NCBI RefSeq assembly: GCF_042686175.1
Contig: NZ_JBHUOR010000139.1
Span: 10,989-74,988, forward strand
Reading direction: 5' to 3'
Length of the DNA: 64,000 nt
DNA from: Kurthia populi
Lineage (GTDB): Bacteria; Bacillota; Bacilli; Bacillales_A; Planococcaceae
Shown here: positions 9,347-18,298 of the stretch, piece after piece
How positions within the stretch are numbered: position 1 is the first letter of the stretch
How the letters are laid out: every line of letters begins with the position of its first letter
Notes under the pieces: generated by a model
What the model saw: the letters and a program-made list of their open reading frames with translations, nothing else
What the model was told of the DNA's origin: nothing
The model's database searches: none
Position numbers and translations under genes: made by a program

Positions 9347-10297
9347 TTATTCAGCCCCCTTTTCGAGACCAATCATCGCCGTTTTATGCGTCGATGAAAT
9401 TTCTTTTAATGGATATACTTTACCGTCTTGATCGTAGTAACGATGTGAATCGGCTTTATAAATGGCTTCGACCTTTTGACGCTCGATTTTACGCTCGATG
9501 CGTGTCTCAGGCTCGATATTTGGAATCGCTGATAATAAACGGTTCGTGTAAATATGTTGTGGGTTGTTGAAAATATCATTTCGTGTACCCGTTTCAACAA
9601 AGCGCCCTTTATACATAATTGAAATATGGTCACACATATGACGTACAACGCCCAAGTCATGTGAGATAAATAAATAGCTAAGACCATATTCCGTTTGAAT
9701 ATCCTTCATAAAGTTCAGTACCTGTGCTTGTACCGATAAATCAAGTGCTGATACCGGCTCATCCGCAATAATCATTTTCGGATTACAAGCAACTGCGCGT
9801 GCAATACCAAGACGCTGCTTTTGACCACCAGAGAATTCATGCGGGTATTTCACCATTGCTTCCTCAGATAAGCCGACAATTTCAAGCAGCTCGATAATGC
9901 GGCGTTTCTCCTCTTGCGGTGATAAGTTCAAGAAGTTGCGAATCGGTTCTGCGATAATTTCCTGTACGCGTTTACGTGGGTTCATTGCAGAATGGCTATC
10001 TTGAAAAATCATTTGGATATCACGATTATACGCACTATCACGTTTTCGACGTTGATTCGTCACATCCTGTCCTTCGTAAATCACTTTTCCAGATGTGATT
10101 TTTTCAAGACCAATAATCGCCTTCCCTGTCGTTGATTTTCCTGAACCTGACTCGCCTACAAGGCCATATGTTTTCCCTTTTTCAAACTCCATTGATACAC
10201 CATCAACCGCATAAACATGGTCAACGACTGTATTAAAGAAGCCACCGCGAATCGGATAATGCACATTTAAATCTTTTACTTCCATAAACGACGTCAT
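9347..10297 (-). CDS. oppF: Oligopeptide ABC transporter ATP-binding protein OppF
   Basis: Cytoplasmic ATPase of the peptide importer. In order: Walker A GESGSGKST, Q-loop IQMIFQDSHSAMNPR, signature FSGGQKQR, Walker B MIIADEPVSALD and H-loop ISHDL, then the oligopeptide-transporter C-terminal extension. 316 aa, the usual size. It overlaps the oppD stop by 4 nt (ATGA) and is followed after 1 nt by oppB. All catalytic motifs are intact, so it should form an active heterodimer with OppD. Confidence 0.95.
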   Translation of the reverse strand: MTSFMEVKDLNVHYPIRGGFFNTVVDHVYAVDGVSMEFEKGKTYGLVGESGSGKSTTGKAIIGLEKITSGKVIYEGQDVTNQRRKRDSAYNRDIQMIFQDSHSAMNPRKRVQEIIAEPIRNFLNLSPQEEKRRIIELLEIVGLSEEAMVKYPHEFSGGQKQRLGIARAVACNPKMIIADEPVSALDLSVQAQVLNFMKDIQTEYGLSYLFISHDLGVVRHMCDHISIMYKGRFVETGTRNDIFNNPQHIYTNRLLSAIPNIEPETRIERKIERQKVEAIYKADSHRYYDQDGKVYPLKEISSTHKTAMIGLEKGAE

Positions 10298-11316
10298 TGT
10301 ACGACACCTTCCTTCGTTTCTTGCTCTTCAAAATTGAAGGTTTGCCAGCATGTGCAGCGTACAAGATGTCCTGGTGAAATTTCATGCATTTGTGGTTCCA
10401 CTTCATGTGCATTTTCGCTCACCCATGGAATACGTGGCGCAAAACGACAACCTGATTTTGGCATTTTCGTAAGCGTTGGTACCATCCCTTGAATCACTTG
10501 CAGACGGTCATGATCACGTTCTGTTTGTGGAATCGAATTTAATAATGAACGTGTATATGGATGCTTCGGATTTCTAAATAGCTCCTCAACTGGTGCTACC
10601 TCGATTACTTGTCCTGCATACATTACAGCTACGCGTGTCGCAACTTCTGCTACAACACCTAAATCATGCGTGATTAACATAATTCCCGCATTTGTTTCTT
10701 GCTGTAGCTCGATTAATAAGTCTAAGATTTGTGCTTGAATCGTTACATCAAGTGCCGTTGTTGGTTCATCCGCAATCATGATACGTGGCTTACACGCAAT
10801 CGCAATCGCGATCATTACACGCTGACGCATCCCGCCTGATAATTGGTGTGGGAATTGACGCGCAACACGCTCTGGATTAACGATTCCTACTTGGTCAAGC
10901 AGCTCTAGCGCACGTGCTTTTCGCTCTTGATCGGTCATCTTCGTATGGAACACAAGCCCCTCTTCGATTTGGTCACCGATACGCATTAATGGATTTAGTG
11001 CAGAAAGGGGATCTTGGAAAATAAAACCGATGTCATTTCCTCGTATTTTATTTAATTTATCCTCCGAATAATTAACAAGGTTTTCTCCTTTGTATAAAAT
11101 CTCGCCAATTACGGTTGTATTGCCCGGTGGGTGTAGACCTACAATGGATGTTGCAAGTGTACTTTTACCACATCCTGACTCTCCAACAATCGCAAGTACT
11201 TCATTTTCATTTAATGTTAAGTTCACATCGTGAATTGCATCATAATATGTATCCTTAATTCGAAAACTTGTAAATAAATGATTAATTTCTAACAATGGCT
11301 TTGAAAGTGTCATCAT
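10294..11316 (-). CDS. oppD: Oligopeptide ABC transporter ATP-binding protein OppD
   Basis: First gene of the operon. ATPase with Walker A GESGCGKST, Q-loop FIFQDPLSALNP, signature LSGGMRQR, Walker B IMIADEPTTALD and H-loop ITHDL. The C-terminal extension contains GCRFAPRIPW and CTCW; many OppD/DppD proteins carry cysteines here that can bind an Fe-S cluster. Possible starts are GTG 11322 (inside the ribosome site), ATG 11316 and ATG 11313; AAAGGAG makes either ATG plausible. The gene order D-F-B-C-A resembles the B. subtilis app operon (D-F-A-B-C) with the binding protein moved to the end. Confidence 0.93.
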   Translation of the reverse strand: MMTLSKPLLEINHLFTSFRIKDTYYDAIHDVNLTLNENEVLAIVGESGCGKSTLATSIVGLHPPGNTTVIGEILYKGENLVNYSEDKLNKIRGNDIGFIFQDPLSALNPLMRIGDQIEEGLVFHTKMTDQERKARALELLDQVGIVNPERVARQFPHQLSGGMRQRVMIAIAIACKPRIMIADEPTTALDVTIQAQILDLLIELQQETNAGIMLITHDLGVVAEVATRVAVMYAGQVIEVAPVEELFRNPKHPYTRSLLNSIPQTERDHDRLQVIQGMVPTLTKMPKSGCRFAPRIPWVSENAHEVEPQMHEISPGHLVRCTCWQTFNFEEQETKEGVVQ

Positions 11317-11714
11317 GCCCACTCCTTTCTGTTTATATTCACAAAACTATTACGAAAGAAAAATATTTCGGTAATTAAAATGTTATATTGTTTATTAATA
11401 TAACATAAATTTCTAAATTGTCTATATATTTAGAACATTAAAATGAATCATACCTATATAAAATTTATTTTTAGTCCAATAGGCGCTTGAAAGTTTTTTG
11501 TTATATTACAATTATTTACACATTTATTGTATTTTTCAAATTAACATCTATCTTTATACAATAAAATTTAGTTAAATTTTCTCATTAATGTTTTATATCA
11601 TCTATCTATTCCTCATTTTACTATAAAATCAAACCTAAAAAATCCCTTTTTATACTTTTTCAAGGTCGAAAAAGCAACAATCATACGCAGTAATACCCTG
11701 ACATATTTTTACGC
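11317..11714. other. AT-rich intergenic region upstream of the opp operon
   Basis: About 400 bp, very AT-rich, no credible gene. It must hold the opp promoter. One weak minus-strand candidate is TAGACA, 17 bp, ATATTA near 11395-11425. A 15-bp stretch at 11575-11589 matches the CodY consensus at about 11 of 15 positions, which would fit a nutrient-repressed peptide importer, but in DNA this AT-rich the match could be chance. Confidence 0.4.
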
Positions 11715-11752
11715 ACAAAAAAACACCTCCAACAAAATTTTGTTGGAGGTGT
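11715..11752 (-). terminator. Terminator of pheT
   Basis: A 30-bp perfect palindrome (11723-11752; half-site ACACCTCCAACAAAA) followed by TTTTTTT on the minus strand, 18 bp after the pheT stop. Confidence 0.92.
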
Positions 11753-11770
11753 CTTACATTGCTTATAGTA

Positions 11771-14176
11771 TTAACGTAATGTTACGCCATTTTCTTGTAA
11801 TGCAGCAACAACTTTGTCATGTACTGCTGTGACATCTTCATCTGTTAATGTACGTTCAGGATCGAAGTACGTTAAGCTAAATGCGATTGATTTTTTACCA
11901 GCTTCCATATGGTCGCCTTCATAAACGTCGAATACATTGACTGCTTTTAGTAATTTACCACCAGCAGCTGTAATAATTTCTTCTAATGATGCAGCAGTTG
12001 TTGTACGGTCTACAACTAATGCGATATCACGAGAAATTGATGGGAAGCGAGGAACTGCTACATATTGTAATGGTGCAATGTCAGCCGCAAGTACTTGCGC
12101 TAAATTGAACTCTGCTACAAATGTATCTTTCACGCCAAGATTTTTTTGTTCTTGTGGATGTAATTGACCTAAGAAACCAATACGTTCACCATCTAATAAG
12201 ATGTCCGCAGTACGTCCTGGGTGCATACCGTCAACTTTTGCCGCTACGTAAGTGATGCGGTCTGCTACGCTTAATTTTTCAAATAATGCTTCAAGCGCGC
12301 CTTTTAAGACGAAGAAATCCACTTGTTTGTGCTCACCTTGCCAAGCATTTTCTACCCATTTGCCTGTCATCGCAAGTGCTACATGTTCACGTTCTAGTGG
12401 TAGGCCTTCTGCTGTTTCACCTAAGAATACTGAACCAATTTCATATAACGCCACTGTGTCAGCTTGACGAGATATGTTATAAACAAGTGATTCGATTAAG
12501 TGTGGTAAAACGGATTGACGTAATGTGCTACGTTCTTCACTCATTGGCATTAGAAGGCGTGTTGTTGGTGCTGTTTCTAATGCATATTTTTGTGCTAATG
12601 CATCTGATGTTAATGAGTATGTTAGTGCTTGGTAAAGACCTGCTTCTTCTAATTGGTAACGGATTGTACGACGGACTTGTTGATTGCGATTCAAGCGACC
12701 TGGTACGATTTCAGCAACTGGTAATGTTGTTGGAATTTCATCATAGCCGTACAAACGTGCGATTTCTTCAACGATATCTTCTTCGATTTTAATATCTTGA
12801 CGGCGTGTTGGCGCATCAATAATTAATAAACCATTTGCAGGCTCAACATCAAAGCGTAAACGTTTTAAAATAGATACCATTTCGTTTAATGAAATTTTCA
12901 TACCTAAACGGTTGTTAATAAAGTCAGGTGACACAACAACGCGTGCTGGTTCTTTATCTAATTCATCAACTAAAACTGTACCTTCTAAGACGTCTCCGCC
13001 AGCAAGCTCTGCCATTAATTGTGCGGCACGTTCTGCTGCTGGTAATACGCGATTTGGATCTAAGCCTTTTTCAAAGCGAGCTGATGCTTCGCTACGTAAG
13101 CCAAGGTCTTTTGAGGTGTAGCGTACTGATAAGCCATCGAAGTAAGCTGATTCAATGACAACCGTTGTTGTCGCTTCTGTTACTTCTGAGTCAAAGCCAC
13201 CCATAACGCCGGCAACTGCTACTGGTTTTTCACCATTTGTGATGACTAAGTTTGTCGCTTTTAGCGTACGGTCTTTTTCATCTAATGTTTTAATTGCTTC
13301 GCCTTCTGTTGCTAAACGAACAGCGATTTCACCAGTACCTAATTGGTCATAGTCAAAAGCATGCAGTGGTTGGCCATATTCTAAAAGAATATAGTTTGTA
13401 ATATCAACGATGTTATTTAATGGACGGATACCTGAAACCATTAAATATTGTTGTAGCCATAATGGAGATTCTGCCACTTTCACATTTTTAACAACTTTCG
13501 CTGCATACATTGGATTCAGTTTTGTATCTTCTACTGATACTTTGATGACATCTGCTGCTTTTTCAGCAATTGTTTCATGTGCTGTATCTGGTAAAGTAAT
13601 TTCTTGGTCTAAAATTGCCGCTACTTCATACGCTACACCTAGCATAGACATCGCATCTGCGCGGTTTGGTGTTAAGCCTAATTCAAGCACAACATCATCA
13701 AGACCTAATACTTCAATTGCGTCTGCGCCAACAGGAACATCATCTGATACGACATAAATACCATCAGCATAAGCTTTTGGAACTGTTTTACCGTCGATAC
13801 CTAGTTCTTGTAAAGAGCAAATCATCCCCATTGAAACCGTACCACGAAGTTTACCTTTTTTGATTTTTTTGCCGCCTACATAACCATTTGGACGAACAGC
13901 AACGATTTTTTGACCAACTGCTACATTTGGTGCGCCACAAACGATTTGTGCTAATTCTTCTTCGCCAAAATCAACTTGGCAAATATTTAAGTGGTCTGAA
14001 TCAGGATGCGGAGTTGCTTCTTTGATTTGACCGATTTGTAATTTTTTAAGCCCTTTTGATAAGTGATTGACTGCTTCAACTTCGATACCTGAACGCGTAA
14101 TTTTTTCCGCTAATTCTTCTGGTTCTAAGCCACTGATGTCAACATATTGAGATAACCATTTTAATGATACTAACAT
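11771..14176 (-). CDS. pheT: Phenylalanyl-tRNA synthetase beta subunit
   Basis: Beta subunit of the heterotetrameric PheRS that charges tRNA-Phe. The 801-aa protein has the family order: N-terminal part beginning MLVSLKWLSQYVDI, the tRNA-binding OB domain (about 40-155, IGQIKEATPHPDSDHLNICQ), B3/B4 editing domain, B5 domain, and the C-terminal anticodon-binding FDX-ACB domain (PRFPSISRDIALVVD to the end). Start has AGGAGGAGGA 7 nt upstream. It follows pheS by 15 bp under the same T-box and ends in a strong palindromic terminator. Confidence 0.98.
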   Translation of the reverse strand: MLVSLKWLSQYVDISGLEPEELAEKITRSGIEVEAVNHLSKGLKKLQIGQIKEATPHPDSDHLNICQVDFGEEELAQIVCGAPNVAVGQKIVAVRPNGYVGGKKIKKGKLRGTVSMGMICSLQELGIDGKTVPKAYADGIYVVSDDVPVGADAIEVLGLDDVVLELGLTPNRADAMSMLGVAYEVAAILDQEITLPDTAHETIAEKAADVIKVSVEDTKLNPMYAAKVVKNVKVAESPLWLQQYLMVSGIRPLNNIVDITNYILLEYGQPLHAFDYDQLGTGEIAVRLATEGEAIKTLDEKDRTLKATNLVITNGEKPVAVAGVMGGFDSEVTEATTTVVIESAYFDGLSVRYTSKDLGLRSEASARFEKGLDPNRVLPAAERAAQLMAELAGGDVLEGTVLVDELDKEPARVVVSPDFINNRLGMKISLNEMVSILKRLRFDVEPANGLLIIDAPTRRQDIKIEEDIVEEIARLYGYDEIPTTLPVAEIVPGRLNRNQQVRRTIRYQLEEAGLYQALTYSLTSDALAQKYALETAPTTRLLMPMSEERSTLRQSVLPHLIESLVYNISRQADTVALYEIGSVFLGETAEGLPLEREHVALAMTGKWVENAWQGEHKQVDFFVLKGALEALFEKLSVADRITYVAAKVDGMHPGRTADILLDGERIGFLGQLHPQEQKNLGVKDTFVAEFNLAQVLAADIAPLQYVAVPRFPSISRDIALVVDRTTTAASLEEIITAAGGKLLKAVNVFDVYEGDHMEAGKKSIAFSLTYFDPERTLTDEDVTAVHDKVVAALQENGVTLR

Positions 14177-14191
14177 TGTTTCGTCCTCCTC

Positions 14192-15229
14192 CTAATCTTC
14201 TGCGCGGTGGAATTGTTCTAAGAAACGCACGTCATTTGTATAGAAGTGACGAATATCATCCACACCATATTTCAGCATTGCAATACGTTCTGGTCCCATA
14301 CCAAATGCGAAACCAGTTACTTTTTTCGGATCATAGCCAGCCATTTCAAGTACGTTCGGGTGAACCATACCTGCACCTAGAATTTCAATCCAACCTGTGC
14401 CTTTACATACGTTACAGCCTTCGCCGCCGCATTTGAAGCAAGAAATATCCATTTCAACAGATGGCTCTGTGAATGGGAAGTAGCTTGGACGTAAGCGAAT
14501 TTCGCGGTCCTCGCCGAACATTTTCTTAGCGAATAAATCAAGTGTTCCTTTTAAGTCGCTCATTGCGATATCTTCGCCCACAACTAATCCTTCGATTTGG
14601 TTGAATTGATGTGAGTGTGTCGCGTCATCATTGTCACGACGGAATACTTTACCTGGGCAAATAATACGGATTGGTTTACCTTGTGCTTTCTCCATTGTAC
14701 GAGCTTGTACTGGAGATGTATGTGTACGCATTAAGATTTCTTCTGAAATGTAGAATGTATCTTGCATATCACGAGCAGGGTGACCTTTTGGAAGATTTAA
14801 TGCTTCAAAGTTATAATAATCTTTTTCTACTTCTGGACCTTCCGCCACTTCATAGCCCATACCTATGAATAAGTCTTCGATTTCTTCAATGATACGTGTT
14901 AATGGGTGATGATTCCCCACTTTCACCGTACGACCTGGTAATGTGACATCGATTGTTTCAGATTCTAATTGCGCATCTAATGCAGCTGCTTCAAGCTCCA
15001 CTTTGCGAGCATCTAAAACTTCTTGGACTTGTGCGCGTGTTTCATTTACTAATGCACCCATTTTTGGACGTTCTTCTTGAGGAAGTTTCCCCATACCTTT
15101 TAATAAATCCGTGATTGGTCCTTTTTTACCTAAATAAGCAACACGGACATCATTTAACTGTTTCAAGTCTTGTGCAGCAGCGATTTTTTCCAGTACTTCT
15201 GCTTTTAATTGTGCTAATTGCTCTTGCAT
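14192..15229 (-). CDS. pheS: Phenylalanyl-tRNA synthetase alpha subunit
   Basis: Catalytic alpha subunit of PheRS. 345 aa: N-terminal coiled coil (about 1-85), then the class II core with motif 2 around FNQIEGLVVGEDI, the FTEPSVEMDISC segment, a small CxxC-type insertion (CFKCGGEGCNVCKGTGWIE) and motif 3 GMGPERIAMLKYGVDDIR. Start ATG has AAGGAGGAG upstream. The gene lies directly behind a T-box leader and terminator, and the TTC specifier candidate agrees with a Phe-responsive switch. Confidence 0.98.
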   Translation of the reverse strand: MQEQLAQLKAEVLEKIAAAQDLKQLNDVRVAYLGKKGPITDLLKGMGKLPQEERPKMGALVNETRAQVQEVLDARKVELEAAALDAQLESETIDVTLPGRTVKVGNHHPLTRIIEEIEDLFIGMGYEVAEGPEVEKDYYNFEALNLPKGHPARDMQDTFYISEEILMRTHTSPVQARTMEKAQGKPIRIICPGKVFRRDNDDATHSHQFNQIEGLVVGEDIAMSDLKGTLDLFAKKMFGEDREIRLRPSYFPFTEPSVEMDISCFKCGGEGCNVCKGTGWIEILGAGMVHPNVLEMAGYDPKKVTGFAFGMGPERIAMLKYGVDDIRHFYTNDVRFLEQFHRAED

Positions 15230-15304
15230 TTTTTTGCTCCTCCTTCCAAGTGTAGGGTCTCTTCAACCCCGATGCATTTCTAGGTTTCGTTACATTCAAT
15301 CGCA

Positions 15305-15567
15305 GTAAAAAAAGAAAAACCCCGCCCCCAAAAAGGGACGAGGTTAAAATTCGCGTTACCACCCTAGTTACTGCCAAAGCAGTCACTCATTTGAATTAAC
15401 GGCTCATCTGCCGGCCAACCTTTACAGCGTGATGCTGGTCCCGGTGGCTGCTAGCGGGGTGAACTTCTAAGAATGCGGCACTCGCCTCGCTTGCAGTCTA
15501 TGGCGCGGCGTCCCTACTAGTCAACATCCTTATACTTTTCCCGGTCAATGCATTTCCATTATGTTTC
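15305..15567 (-). promoter_or_regulatory. T-box riboswitch leader of pheST
   Basis: Minus-strand leader of about 260 nt. The T-box core AGGGTGGTAACGCG lies at 15365-15352 and competes with a terminator hairpin (arms 15318-15329 and 15335-15345) followed by a T-run. A TTC triplet at 15463-15461 is the candidate Phe specifier codon. Uncharged tRNA-Phe should pair with the core and open transcription of pheST. Confidence 0.93.
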
Positions 15568-15573
15568 CCATTC

Positions 15574-15602
15574 ATTATAAACAAGTCATGTCATAACTTC
15601 AA
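15574..15602 (-). promoter_or_regulatory. Promoter of the pheST T-box transcript
   Basis: SigA-type: TTGAAG (15602-15597), 17-bp spacer, TATAAT (15579-15574). Start expected near 15567, just after the stop of the TrmH-family gene. Confidence 0.8.
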
Positions 15603-15608
15603 GTGTTG

Positions 15609-16367
15609 TTACAGTGCAAAATGGTAAAGAACGATTCCTGTCGCTACCGCTACATTTAATGATTCTGCAGCGCCTTTAATTGGAATAATGACGTTCGCAT
15701 CCGTTTGTGCAAGGAGTGATGCATCAATACCACTACCTTCATTACCCATAATTAAAGCAAAATCATGCTCTTTTTCTACTTCATTGTAAACAACTGAATT
15801 TTCAAGCGCTGTACCGTATACAGGCACATTACGCTCTTTTAAATCGGCTACCCAATCATGTAAATCACCACGTACAACAGGAATATGGAAAATAGAGCCT
15901 TGTGTTGAACGTACTGTTTTTGGATTGTATGGATCGGCTGAGCCTTTGCCTAAAATAACGGCATCAATCCCTGCTGCATCGGCTGTACGAATCATCGTAC
16001 CAATATTTCCTGGGTCTTGTACAGCATCGATTAATAATAGACGTGTCCAGCCTGCTTGTGCCGCTTCGTCCACTTCTTTTTGTTTACATTGTGCAAAAAT
16101 ACCTTGTGAGTGCTCTGTTTCCGATAATTCTTTTGCAATCGCCTCAGATACTTCGATCAAGAAAACATCATCTAAATTCCATGATACGGGAATCGCTACA
16201 CCTTCACGAATGATTAAATGTAATACTTCTGTATGTTTTAGCGCTTCTTCAACTAAGTGGAAACCTTCAACAAGGAATTCTCCTGATTTATCGCGTTCTT
16301 TACGAGTTGTCGCAAGTTTTTTCCAATATTTCACGAGCGAGTTTTGGTTTGATTCAATATATTTCAT
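15609..16367 (-). CDS. TrmH/SpoU-family RNA 2'-O-methyltransferase (YsgA-like)
   Basis: SPOUT methyltransferase acting on rRNA or tRNA. 252 aa: an N-terminal substrate-binding domain (KYWKKLATTRKERDKSGEFLVEG), then the knotted catalytic domain with the three family motifs: motif 1 around DPGNIGTMIRTADAAG, motif 2 LIMGNEGSGI and motif 3 IPIKGAAESLNVAVA. The B. subtilis counterpart YsgA sits at the same place upstream of pheS, though the intervening sspI is absent here. Target nucleotide not predictable from this sequence. No terminator is seen before the pheS promoter. Confidence 0.92.
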   Translation of the reverse strand: MKYIESNQNSLVKYWKKLATTRKERDKSGEFLVEGFHLVEEALKHTEVLHLIIREGVAIPVSWNLDDVFLIEVSEAIAKELSETEHSQGIFAQCKQKEVDEAAQAGWTRLLLIDAVQDPGNIGTMIRTADAAGIDAVILGKGSADPYNPKTVRSTQGSIFHIPVVRGDLHDWVADLKERNVPVYGTALENSVVYNEVEKEHDFALIMGNEGSGIDASLLAQTDANVIIPIKGAAESLNVAVATGIVLYHFAL

Positions 16368-16410
16368 GTTTTTACCGCCTTTAGTTTGTAGTCCTCCAAA
16401 TAGTATACAC

Positions 16411-16450
16411 GAAAAAAGAAGATGTCCCCATTATTTCGAGAACATCTTCT
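16411..16450 (-). terminator. Terminator of the HAD phosphatase gene
   Basis: Stem AGAAGATGT (16417-16427 with 16440-16450, near perfect) followed by TTTTTT on the minus strand, 8 bp after the stop. Confidence 0.85.
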
Positions 16451-16458
16451 GATGGATT

Positions 16459-17211
16459 TTACGCAATCGGCTCCTGCACAGCAAAAACATATTGTTCAAT
16501 TGCCTGTGCGACACCGTCTTCATCATTTGTGGCCGTAATATAGGTTGCCATCGCTTTTAATTCATCATTGGCATTTCCCATTGCGACTGCCGTACCACAT
16601 TCTTCAAACATTTCCATATCATTATAGCTATCACCAAAGCACATCACGTCATCAAGCGAAATCGAAAATTCAGTCGCTAGCTCTGCTAAGCCATGCGCCT
16701 TCGATGTACCATATTTCATTACCTCAAGATTCAATTCATCCGAACTTGTAATTTCTATATCTGGTAGAGCATTAATTTCTGCGCGAACAGCGGCTAGCTG
16801 GTGCTCGTCTTCAAAGAAAGCACCGAGCTTCATTGGCGGGTTTTGTAATACCTGCTGAAACATTTCAGGTGAAAAATCGCCCTGTTCATCATTGCCCCAC
16901 ATATGCTCCACACCGTAACGTTTAAAAATATGGATAATCTCTTGCCCCGTTTCAACCGGCATAAAACGACGTGCTAATAATTCAGCAGCATTTTTCCAAA
17001 TTTCGGCGCCATTATTACAAATGAGTGGCTGCTCAAGCGCTACTTGATCCGACACACATTGTAAAAAGCTTCGACTGCGTCCTGTTGAAATCACGACGTA
17101 AAGACCGCGTGCTACCGCCTCATGTAGTACTTGTCGTGTACGTTCTGTCACGATACCCTTTGAATTGGCCAGCGTCCCATCCACATCAATTGCTAGTAAT
17201 CGAACTGTCAC
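16459..17211 (-). CDS. Cof-type HAD hydrolase (GTG start)
   Basis: Haloacid-dehalogenase superfamily phosphatase of the Cof/IIB group, which act on sugar phosphates or cofactor intermediates. 250 aa: motif I DVDGTLANS near residue 8, motif II in VISTGRSR, a C2-type cap in the middle, and motifs III/IV near CFGDSYNDMEMFE. Catalytic aspartates are present. GTG start lies 8 nt after AGGAGG; an ATG 6 nt upstream is in another frame. It begins 12 bp after the quinone-oxidoreductase-like gene and is probably co-transcribed. Substrate unknown. Confidence 0.9.
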   Translation of the reverse strand: MTVRLLAIDVDGTLANSKGIVTERTRQVLHEAVARGLYVVISTGRSRSFLQCVSDQVALEQPLICNNGAEIWKNAAELLARRFMPVETGQEIIHIFKRYGVEHMWGNDEQGDFSPEMFQQVLQNPPMKLGAFFEDEHQLAAVRAEINALPDIEITSSDELNLEVMKYGTSKAHGLAELATEFSISLDDVMCFGDSYNDMEMFEECGTAVAMGNANDELKAMATYITATNDEDGVAQAIEQYVFAVQEPIA

Positions 17212-17223
17212 TCCATTTGCCTC

Positions 17224-18207
17224 CTAGTTGTTCACTTCAAATACTAGTTTACCAAATTGTTCGTTGATTTCTAAATATTTAAGCGCGGCTGCCGCTTCAT
17301 CTAGTGAATACGTGCGGTCAATTACCGGGTGCATATTTTGTGCTTCAATCCATTGCAGCATCGCACGGAACTCATCGCGGCTCCCAAGTGTACTGCCTTT
17401 TAACGTTTGTTGCGCATAGAAAAATGTACGCAAATCAAAGTCCACCATATCTTCTGTTGTAGCACCGAAAACAACTAGCGTACCACCACGTTTTAGCACC
17501 GCTAATGAACGATTAAACGTCGCACGACCAACACTTTCAATGACGACATCAACTGTTTCATCGGCGAGCTCCTGTAGCCAGTCTGCATCATTAGCTAACG
17601 CCATATCGGCGCCTAATTCCAGTGCGGCCTGGCGTTTTTCTGCGGAACGAGAGGATACGATAACACGTGCACCAAGGCTTTTCGCTAAAGGAATCATAAA
17701 GGTCGCAACACCGCTACCTGCTCCTGGAATAAACACCGTATCACCAGCCTTTACTTGCCCCTTTGTCACAACAGCTCGGTAGCCCGTCAGTGGTGCAATG
17801 CCGATTGTTGCCGCTTCAACAAATGATAACTGCGCAGGCTTTATCTCTACCTGCTCCTCTGAAATCGCTAAAAACTCAGCAAAGGTACCATGATCCGGCA
17901 AGCTTAAAATTTCAAAGTCATCTGGTGGTACCGCACTTTCGTCGTACCAACGAAGCGATGGATTAACGATAACCGCATCTCCAACTTGTACGCGCGTAAC
18001 TTCATCTCCTACCGCTTCAATGATGCCCGCTGCATCACTTCCTAAAATAAGCGGCGCATCATCTTTTGTAAGACGCTTCGGTGTATATAAATCACGACGA
18101 TTAAGCCCCGCTGCCTTAATTCGTACTAATACATCTTTTGCGCCAATTTTTGGTACCTCAAGCTCTCCTACACGTACTTGTTGCTGCTCCACATACACTG
18201 CCTTCAT
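17224..18207 (-). CDS. Zinc-independent MDR-family NADPH:quinone oxidoreductase-like protein
   Basis: Medium-chain dehydrogenase/reductase. 327 aa: GroES-like N-terminal domain (about 1-125) with GSDAAGIIEAVG, and a Rossmann domain with the dinucleotide motif around GAGSGVATFMIPLA and RVIVSSRSAEKR, the latter suggesting NADPH. The zinc-binding cysteine cluster of alcohol dehydrogenases is not seen. A TTG 6 nt upstream (18213) is possible, but the ATG with AAGGGG at 8 nt is preferred. Physiological substrate unknown. Confidence 0.88.
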   Translation of the reverse strand: MKAVYVEQQQVRVGELEVPKIGAKDVLVRIKAAGLNRRDLYTPKRLTKDDAPLILGSDAAGIIEAVGDEVTRVQVGDAVIVNPSLRWYDESAVPPDDFEILSLPDHGTFAEFLAISEEQVEIKPAQLSFVEAATIGIAPLTGYRAVVTKGQVKAGDTVFIPGAGSGVATFMIPLAKSLGARVIVSSRSAEKRQAALELGADMALANDADWLQELADETVDVVIESVGRATFNRSLAVLKRGGTLVVFGATTEDMVDFDLRTFFYAQQTLKGSTLGSRDEFRAMLQWIEAQNMHPVIDRTYSLDEAAAALKYLEINEQFGKLVFEVNN

Positions 18208-18253
18208 ATCCAAAACCCCTTTTTTCTAAATAATCAATCTATTTGTAAGTGTA

Positions 18254-18296
18254 GCAAAAAAAGAGCAGTCTCTAAAGCGTTTCGGACTGCTCTTTT
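18254..18296 (-). terminator. Terminator of the NEAT operon
   Basis: Perfect stem AAAAGAGCAGTC (18259-18270 with 18285-18296) and a minus-strand T-run, immediately after the second NEAT gene. Confidence 0.9.
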
Positions 18297-18298
18297 CA

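Noticed and set aside
11575..11589. CodY-like box upstream of opp
   Set aside because: Eleven of 15 matches in very AT-rich DNA, 260 bp from the gene; not strong enough to list as a site.
12286..12792. 168-codon plus-strand frame inside pheT
   Set aside because: Antisense shadow of a clearly conserved gene; leucine-rich translation typical of antisense frames.
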